Of a stretch of DNA of 46,089 bases, positions 42,227 through 46,089 are shown piece after piece (the first letter of the stretch is position 1; each line of letters begins with the position of its first letter). The stretch is taken from contig CAIRQL010000128.1 of assembly GCA_903880675.1 (NCBI GenBank), forward strand, positions 1 to 46,089, in the 5' to 3' direction. The position numbers and the translations under genes were made by a program. The notes below the pieces were generated by a model that was not told where the DNA came from, did no database searches, and saw only the letters and a program-made list of their open reading frames with translations. The DNA comes from an uncultured Holophagaceae bacterium. Its GTDB lineage: Bacteria > Acidobacteriota > Holophagae > Holophagales > Holophagaceae.

Positions 42227-42311
42227 GGCAGGCCGGCTGAGGGTCCATCCACAAGGGAATCGGAACCCGGCCAAGGTGGCATCCCCGACCGGGAATGCCT
42301 ACGTAAACCGA

Positions 42312-42349
42312 CCAACACTTCCTGTCCAATCCTGGCAATTTCTTACACC
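42312..42349 (-). promoter_or_regulatory. Direct-repeat element B, upstream of the second regulator
   Basis: Gap-free match to element A (32/38 bases), with degenerate boxes GTAAGAAA, GCCAGGAT and GACAGGAA at 10-bp steps followed by GTGTTGG. It overlaps the last codons of the histidine kinase gene (TAA at 42343-42345) and lies 38 bp before the possible TTG start, or 86 bp before the ATG start, of the regulator. The most conserved part is the box nearest the gene plus GTGTTGG. Confidence 0.6.
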
Positions 42350-44343
42350 GATGCCCCGGGGGGCAGGGTCAGGGTGAACGTGGTCCCGCGCCCCAGCTGG
42401 CTCTCCACCGTCAGCTCGCCGCCGTGCAGGTGGGCAATCTCCCGGGCCAGGTAGAGGCCCAGGCCACTGCCGTCCACTTCCGGCAGCTGCCCCGTGCGGT
42501 AGAAGCGATCAAAGATTCTCGGGAGCACGGCAGGAGGGATGCCGATGCCGTGATCGGCCACAGACACCCGCAGGCCGCCGCCAGGCAGCCCCAAGGCAGT
42601 CACGACGATGGCCCCGCCCTCGGGGGAGTAGTGGATGGCGTTCTCCACCAGGTTGCCCACCAGGATGGAGATCATGTTGGGGTCCAGGCGACACATGGCT
42701 GGCAGGTGCTCCAGGCGCAGCTCGACGGGGTGCCTGCCTGGATCGGCATCCACGCCTGCCAGAACGGTATCCAGGAGCTCCTCGGGGGCCACGGCTTCCG
42801 GTGTCAGGCGCCACTGCCCACTGCCCAGCTTGTCCTGGCGCAAGGCCCCATCCAGGAAGCCCAGGAGCTTTTGGACCTTGGCCCGGATGGTGGCGGCGGG
42901 CGAGGGGTTCCCTGGGGGACTGGGCCCGTCCTGCAGCTCCAGCAGCTGGGCGGTGCCGTCGATGATGGCGAGGGGTGTACGGAACTCGTGGCTCACGGTC
43001 TGGATGAGGCGGCGCTGTCCCTCCATGAGCTCCTGGGCCGTCACCAGGGCCGCTTCGGCCCGCTCCTTGGCCACCCCCAGGTCCGCGGTCCGCTCCGCCA
43101 CGAGGCTGTCCAGGCGCCGCGTCTCTTCCTGGGTGTTGCGCAGCGTCAGGGCCAGGGCCTCGTCGCGCTCCCGCTGGATGCGGAGGAGGCGGGTCACCAC
43201 AGGCAGGTTCATGGCGGTGACGTGGAGATAGACGGCCACATCCCCGATGTGTCCATTCAGCCACTCGATGCGAGGGCCCCCCATGTTCCGGGCCACGATG
43301 TAGCCCCCGAGTAGAAGCATGGGCAAGAAGGTGAACAGGTAGAAGCGAGCCGCAGTGTTCCCGCGCAGCACCAGCCAGCAGGCCACAACCACCAGGAAGG
43401 CCACCTGCACGAGGAAGACGAGCGAGAGCGGCGGCCCCACCAGGGTGTTGTAGCCCGCCAGGCGGGCGGCGGCTCCCGCCAGACCGACGCTTATGCCCGT
43501 AAGGGTCATGACCCGGTCCAGGCGGGGGGCGCTGTCCCGCAGGTCCACGATGGACGAGAAGACCGGCCAGATGAGGACCAGGAACCCCGGGAAGCAGACC
43601 GAGAGGACCCAGTAGTCGAGCCTGGGCTGCTCCGGGGCCAGCAGGTCCGCAAGGACACCGCTGAAGGACAGCATGAAGGTCGCGGTGAGCAGTGCGTAGG
43701 CGGAATAGAGGAGGCTGACCCGGTCTCTGAGGGCGACACCGATGGTGAAATGAATGAGCGCCAGCAAGGTCAGGAGGCCCACCCCCAGGCCGAACCAGAA
43801 GTGGTCCCGAACCATGCGCTCCGCATAGGCGGGGGGATCCCACAGGATGGGCTCTAGCTCCACAGTGCCCAGGGAGGCCACGCGCAGGTACAACGTCTCC
43901 ACCCCAGTGCCCGGATCCAGCAGGAAGGTCGGAAACCGCACGGGCACAGAGCGCCGGGAGTAGGGCACGGTGCGGCCGTTGGCCAGGACGGTCCAGTGTC
44001 CCTCCGGGTTTCGGCGGTACAGGTCGGCATGGTCCAGGAGCGCCGTGGGCACCTCCAGCCAGCGCTCACCCGTGGCACCCGTCCAGTCCAGTTGGAGGCG
44101 CACCCACACGGCCCCGCTCTGGAAGCCGTAGGCGCCAGTGTCCGGGAGCGCTTGGAAGGCCGTGGCCGGGGCCGCGTGGACCGCCTCCACCCCCAGGCTG
44201 CGGGTGGCATCCACCTGCGCCACCGCATGGGCTCCCAGGAGCTGGCGCTCCCCCTGGACGCGCAGCGGCTCGGCAGCCCCAGCCAGGAGGGGCGCAAGCA
44301 GGAGGAGCAGGGCCAGGACCCCCCGCTGGGGGCGGCAGGTCAC
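42343..44343 (-). CDS. 7TMR-DISM sensor histidine kinase
   Basis: A 666-residue kinase. It has a signal peptide (1-23) and a periplasmic 7TMR-DISM extracellular domain of type 2 (about 35-175, FQSGAVWVRLQLDW, LDHADLYRRNPEGHW). The seven-helix membrane domain spans about 182-392. A short coiled coil (395-440) leads to HisKA with His452 (TVSHEFRTPLAII) and an HATPase domain with N-box NLVENAIHYS (564-573), DHGIGIP (597-603) and GSGLGLYL (625-632). All catalytic motifs are intact. The DISM type-2 domain has a jelly-roll-like fold and may bind sugars, so the signal could be a carbohydrate (family-based inference). Its GTG start overlaps the stop of the upstream regulator as GTGA, so the two are translationally coupled. 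Confidence 0.92.
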   Translation of the reverse strand: MTCRPQRGVLALLLLLAPLLAGAAEPLRVQGERQLLGAHAVAQVDATRSLGVEAVHAAPATAFQALPDTGAYGFQSGAVWVRLQLDWTGATGERWLEVPTALLDHADLYRRNPEGHWTVLANGRTVPYSRRSVPVRFPTFLLDPGTGVETLYLRVASLGTVELEPILWDPPAYAERMVRDHFWFGLGVGLLTLLALIHFTIGVALRDRVSLLYSAYALLTATFMLSFSGVLADLLAPEQPRLDYWVLSVCFPGFLVLIWPVFSSIVDLRDSAPRLDRVMTLTGISVGLAGAAARLAGYNTLVGPPLSLVFLVQVAFLVVVACWLVLRGNTAARFYLFTFLPMLLLGGYIVARNMGGPRIEWLNGHIGDVAVYLHVTAMNLPVVTRLLRIQRERDEALALTLRNTQEETRRLDSLVAERTADLGVAKERAEAALVTAQELMEGQRRLIQTVSHEFRTPLAIIDGTAQLLELQDGPSPPGNPSPAATIRAKVQKLLGFLDGALRQDKLGSGQWRLTPEAVAPEELLDTVLAGVDADPGRHPVELRLEHLPAMCRLDPNMISILVGNLVENAIHYSPEGGAIVVTALGLPGGGLRVSVADHGIGIPPAVLPRIFDRFYRTGQLPEVDGSGLGLYLAREIAHLHGGELTVESQLGRGTTFTLTLPPGASV

Positions 44344-45116
44344 GCGTGCAGCCGCAGGTGGGCCAGGAACGCATAGCCCACGCCGTGGCGGGCATGGAGC
44401 GGTAGGGACTCGGCCCCGGAGTGCTTGCGTACCTTGCTGCGGAGGCGGCTGATCTGGGTCTCCAGGCGCTGCATCCCCGGCAGGTCCATGGGCAGCTGGA
44501 GGTTCCGGAGGAGGTCCACGCGCTCCACCACCTCGCCGGGGTTCTGGGCCAGGGCCTGGAGGATGCGCAGCTCCGTGGCCGTGAGGGGGACCTGCTCGCC
44601 GGTGGGCAGGCCCAGCTGCGAGTGCAGCGGGTCCAGGGTGTAGATGCCGACCCCAGCCTCCTCCTGGGCCGGCGGGCTCACCCGCCGGTGGAGGTTCCGC
44701 ACGGCAAAGGCCAGCTCCCGGAGGTCCACGGGCTTGACGAAATAGACATCGGCCCCATCCCGCAAACCCTCGAGGCGATCATCCAGGGCCCCGCGGGCCG
44801 TGAGCAGGATGATGCCGATGGGGGCACCCCCCGCCGCCCGCAGGCGCCGGGCGATGGAGAGGCCATCTTCACCGGGCAGGCCGATGTCCAGCACCACCAC
44901 CGTGGGCCGGTGCTGCACCAGGGCCCGGTCCAGGGCCTCACCGTTCGCCACGCCCCGGGCATCGATGCCGAAGTGGGGCAGGCCCGCCAGCAGGATGGCC
45001 AGCAGGTCGGGGTCGTCCTCGCAGACCACCAGGCGGAGGGCGGACTGACCTTCCCGGGGGAAAGGCAGGGCGCTGGGTTCGCCGGCATCGGTTCCCGGCA
45101 GGGCATTCAGGGTCAT
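44340..45116 (-). CDS. OmpR-type response regulator (first of the pair)
   Basis: The start at ATG 45116 is fixed by GGGGAGGATCG directly upstream; the frame reaches back to 45215 but that part lacks a ribosome-binding site. Of the 258 residues, 1-26 are a flexible N-terminus. The receiver is about 27-145, with E33/D34/D35, phospho-acceptor Asp77 (TVVVLDIGLPG), Thr106 and Lys128 (YFVKP). Trans_reg_C is about 155-252, ending HARHGVGYAFLAHLRLHA. It is the first gene of the minus-strand locus and overlaps the kinase gene, making it the likely cognate partner. The second regulator downstream is a paralogue with the same layout. Confidence 0.92.
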   Translation of the reverse strand: MTLNALPGTDAGEPSALPFPREGQSALRLVVCEDDPDLLAILLAGLPHFGIDARGVANGEALDRALVQHRPTVVVLDIGLPGEDGLSIARRLRAAGGAPIGIILLTARGALDDRLEGLRDGADVYFVKPVDLRELAFAVRNLHRRVSPPAQEEAGVGIYTLDPLHSQLGLPTGEQVPLTATELRILQALAQNPGEVVERVDLLRNLQLPMDLPGMQRLETQISRLRSKVRKHSGAESLPLHARHGVGYAFLAHLRLHA

Positions 45117-45354
45117 CGATCCTCCCCGGACCTGGTCGCAGGCCGGTGGTTGCAGGACTGCACCCCGGGGGGCCCCCCAAACCCTGAAGGGCTGGAGACT
45201 CTGCCATGAAAGCATGGTTCGCGCGGAGTGTTCGCACCATACGCTTGATTACTTAGTTTATCCCGGTTTGGCGGACCCCCGAAACCCCTGCGATCGGCCC
45301 CATACCCCACCCTGCCGCCACGGTAACCTGGGGGCTCGCCCTTCCGGAGTCCCC
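45117..45354. promoter_or_regulatory. Divergent promoter region between the regulator operon and the right-end gene
   Basis: This 238-bp gap separates two divergent genes and must hold promoters for both. An AT-rich island at 45245-45263 (TTGATTACTTAGTTTATCC) is the only such stretch in an otherwise GC-rich gap. CGCGCGAAC and TGCGAAC, 12 bp apart on the minus strand near 45219-45237, form a weak direct repeat unrelated to elements A and B. I cannot assign -35/-10 boxes with confidence. Confidence 0.35.
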
Positions 45355-45942
45355 ATGCCCGCGATCCTCTTCCTCGTGCCCGCCCTGGTGGCCCAGGCAC
45401 CCTCGGCCCCCACCGCCCTGGACCGCCTCCAGGACCTGCTGGAGGCCATCCCCGAGGCCGTCATCGACGGCAAGACCGGCAACCTGAAGGGCCTGCTGGC
45501 CAAGGCCCGGGCCGACTGGGACAGGACCAAGCCGGAGCTGCGCAAGACCATCCCGGAGGCCGAGCAGACCTTCATCGACCGGCAGCTCAAGGCCATGGAG
45601 AAGATGTCCCCCCGGGAGAAGGCCGCTGGCGCCCTGGGGATCTCCGCCACCCTGAGCCGCTACCAGCCCCGGTCCCCCAAGCAGGACCTGCTGCAGGCGG
45701 ACCGCACGGCCATGCTGGCCTGGTGCTCCTTGGATGCGGGCCTGTGGCAGCAGATCCCCCGGGTGGCCGAGGCCTTCAAGCCGGTGCTGGACCAGGACAA
45801 GGGCCGGCACGCCCTGGCCGTCGCCTCGGCCAACGAGGCTCTGCAGCGCTTCCAGACGGCCATCACCAAAAAGCAGGCCCCCGCCGCCAAGAAGGCCCTG
45901 AAGGACCTGCTGGCCCTGGTGGATGTCTTCGAAAAGCCCTGA
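45355..45942 (+). CDS. Small exported helical protein of unknown function
   Basis: The start is ATG 45355, with CCGGAG six bases upstream. The frame extends to 45214 but the added part is low-complexity and lacks a ribosome-binding site. Of 195 residues, 1-15 (MPAILFLVPALVAQA) look like a short signal peptide. The rest is predominantly helical and charged (LDRLQDLLEAIPEAVIDGKT, AEQTFIDRQLKAMEKMSPRE, ANEALQRFQTAITKKQAPAA), possibly a periplasmic helical bundle. I do not recognise the family. It is transcribed divergently from the two-component system and has no neighbour on its strand inside the window. Confidence 0.7.
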   Translation: MPAILFLVPALVAQAPSAPTALDRLQDLLEAIPEAVIDGKTGNLKGLLAKARADWDRTKPELRKTIPEAEQTFIDRQLKAMEKMSPREKAAGALGISATLSRYQPRSPKQDLLQADRTAMLAWCSLDAGLWQQIPRVAEAFKPVLDQDKGRHALAVASANEALQRFQTAITKKQAPAAKKALKDLLALVDVFEKP

Positions 45943-46089
45943 ATTCAACGCGCAAGGGGGAAATGCCTTCGTGGTTATCGGCCTTGCTCCGCCAAATCGG
46001 ACCTTCAAAGATCTCCACTAAGGACACGAAGAACTGCCGAAAAGGGCACGAAGGCAAGGGGTGGCTGAAAAGAAAGGAAGGAACGCGGA
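45943..46089. repeat. Intergenic CACGAAG-type repeat after the right-end gene
   Basis: CCACTAAGGACACGAAGAAC and GGGCACGAAGGC (46014-46054) belong to the same motif family as those at 22762-22784 and 39911-39950, in the opposite orientation and again just downstream of a stop codon. A partial inverted repeat (GGCCTTGCTCCGCCAAATC, 45980-45998) resembles the hairpins found before the giants. No gene is visible. Confidence 0.4.

Overview
The window looks like chromosomal DNA of a GC-rich, diderm (Gram-negative) bacterium. Supporting signs are Sec signal peptides, a lipoprotein with a clean lipobox, an outer-membrane-barrel-like protein, a 7TMR-DISM histidine kinase and OmpR-type regulators. The style of the giant collagen-like/Peptidase_S74 proteins and the relic toxin-antitoxin genes fits Acidobacteriota (Holophagae, Geothrix-like), but this is inference from gene style; no rRNA or other marker gene is present.

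About 42 kb of the window is one co-oriented minus-strand locus, read from right to left. It starts with an OmpR-type response regulator, a 7TMR-DISM histidine kinase (GTGA overlap) and a second, paralogous OmpR-type regulator. A decayed DUF4143 ATPase gene follows. Then come an outer-membrane-barrel-like protein, a small Ig-like lipoprotein, two paralogous giant genes (5,654 and 5,748 codons, about 34 kb together) and a secreted glycine-rich protein coupled to the second giant by an ATGA overlap. Each giant has a signal peptide, a shared N-terminal beta domain, a long Gly-X-Y (collagen-like) region broken up by GDFY modules, and then thousands of residues of tail-fibre-like and 17-residue YadA-head-like repeats. 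Only the first giant ends in a Peptidase_S74 intramolecular-chaperone domain with a coiled coil; the second ends in a phage-tail-tip-like beta domain. A conserved block of about 38 bp with 10-bp-spaced repeats lies upstream of both the second regulator and the barrel gene. This suggests that the two-component system controls itself and the surface-fibre genes.

The left end (1-3,008) differs. It has a 39-bp direct repeat, a lone membrane-anchored TAXI-type solute-binding protein of visibly lower GC, and a graveyard of two toxin-antitoxin modules: HigB/HigA and MNT/HEPN. All four genes are damaged, by 5' loss, a frameshift or an in-frame stop. The right end (45,355-45,942) holds one divergent gene for a small exported helical protein of unknown function.

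The best candidate for an undescribed system is the right-to-left unit of two-component system, barrel, lipoprotein, two half-megadalton fibre proteins and a glycine-rich protein, a possible dedicated cell-surface fibre. The component families are known. The assembly as one regulated system is inference.
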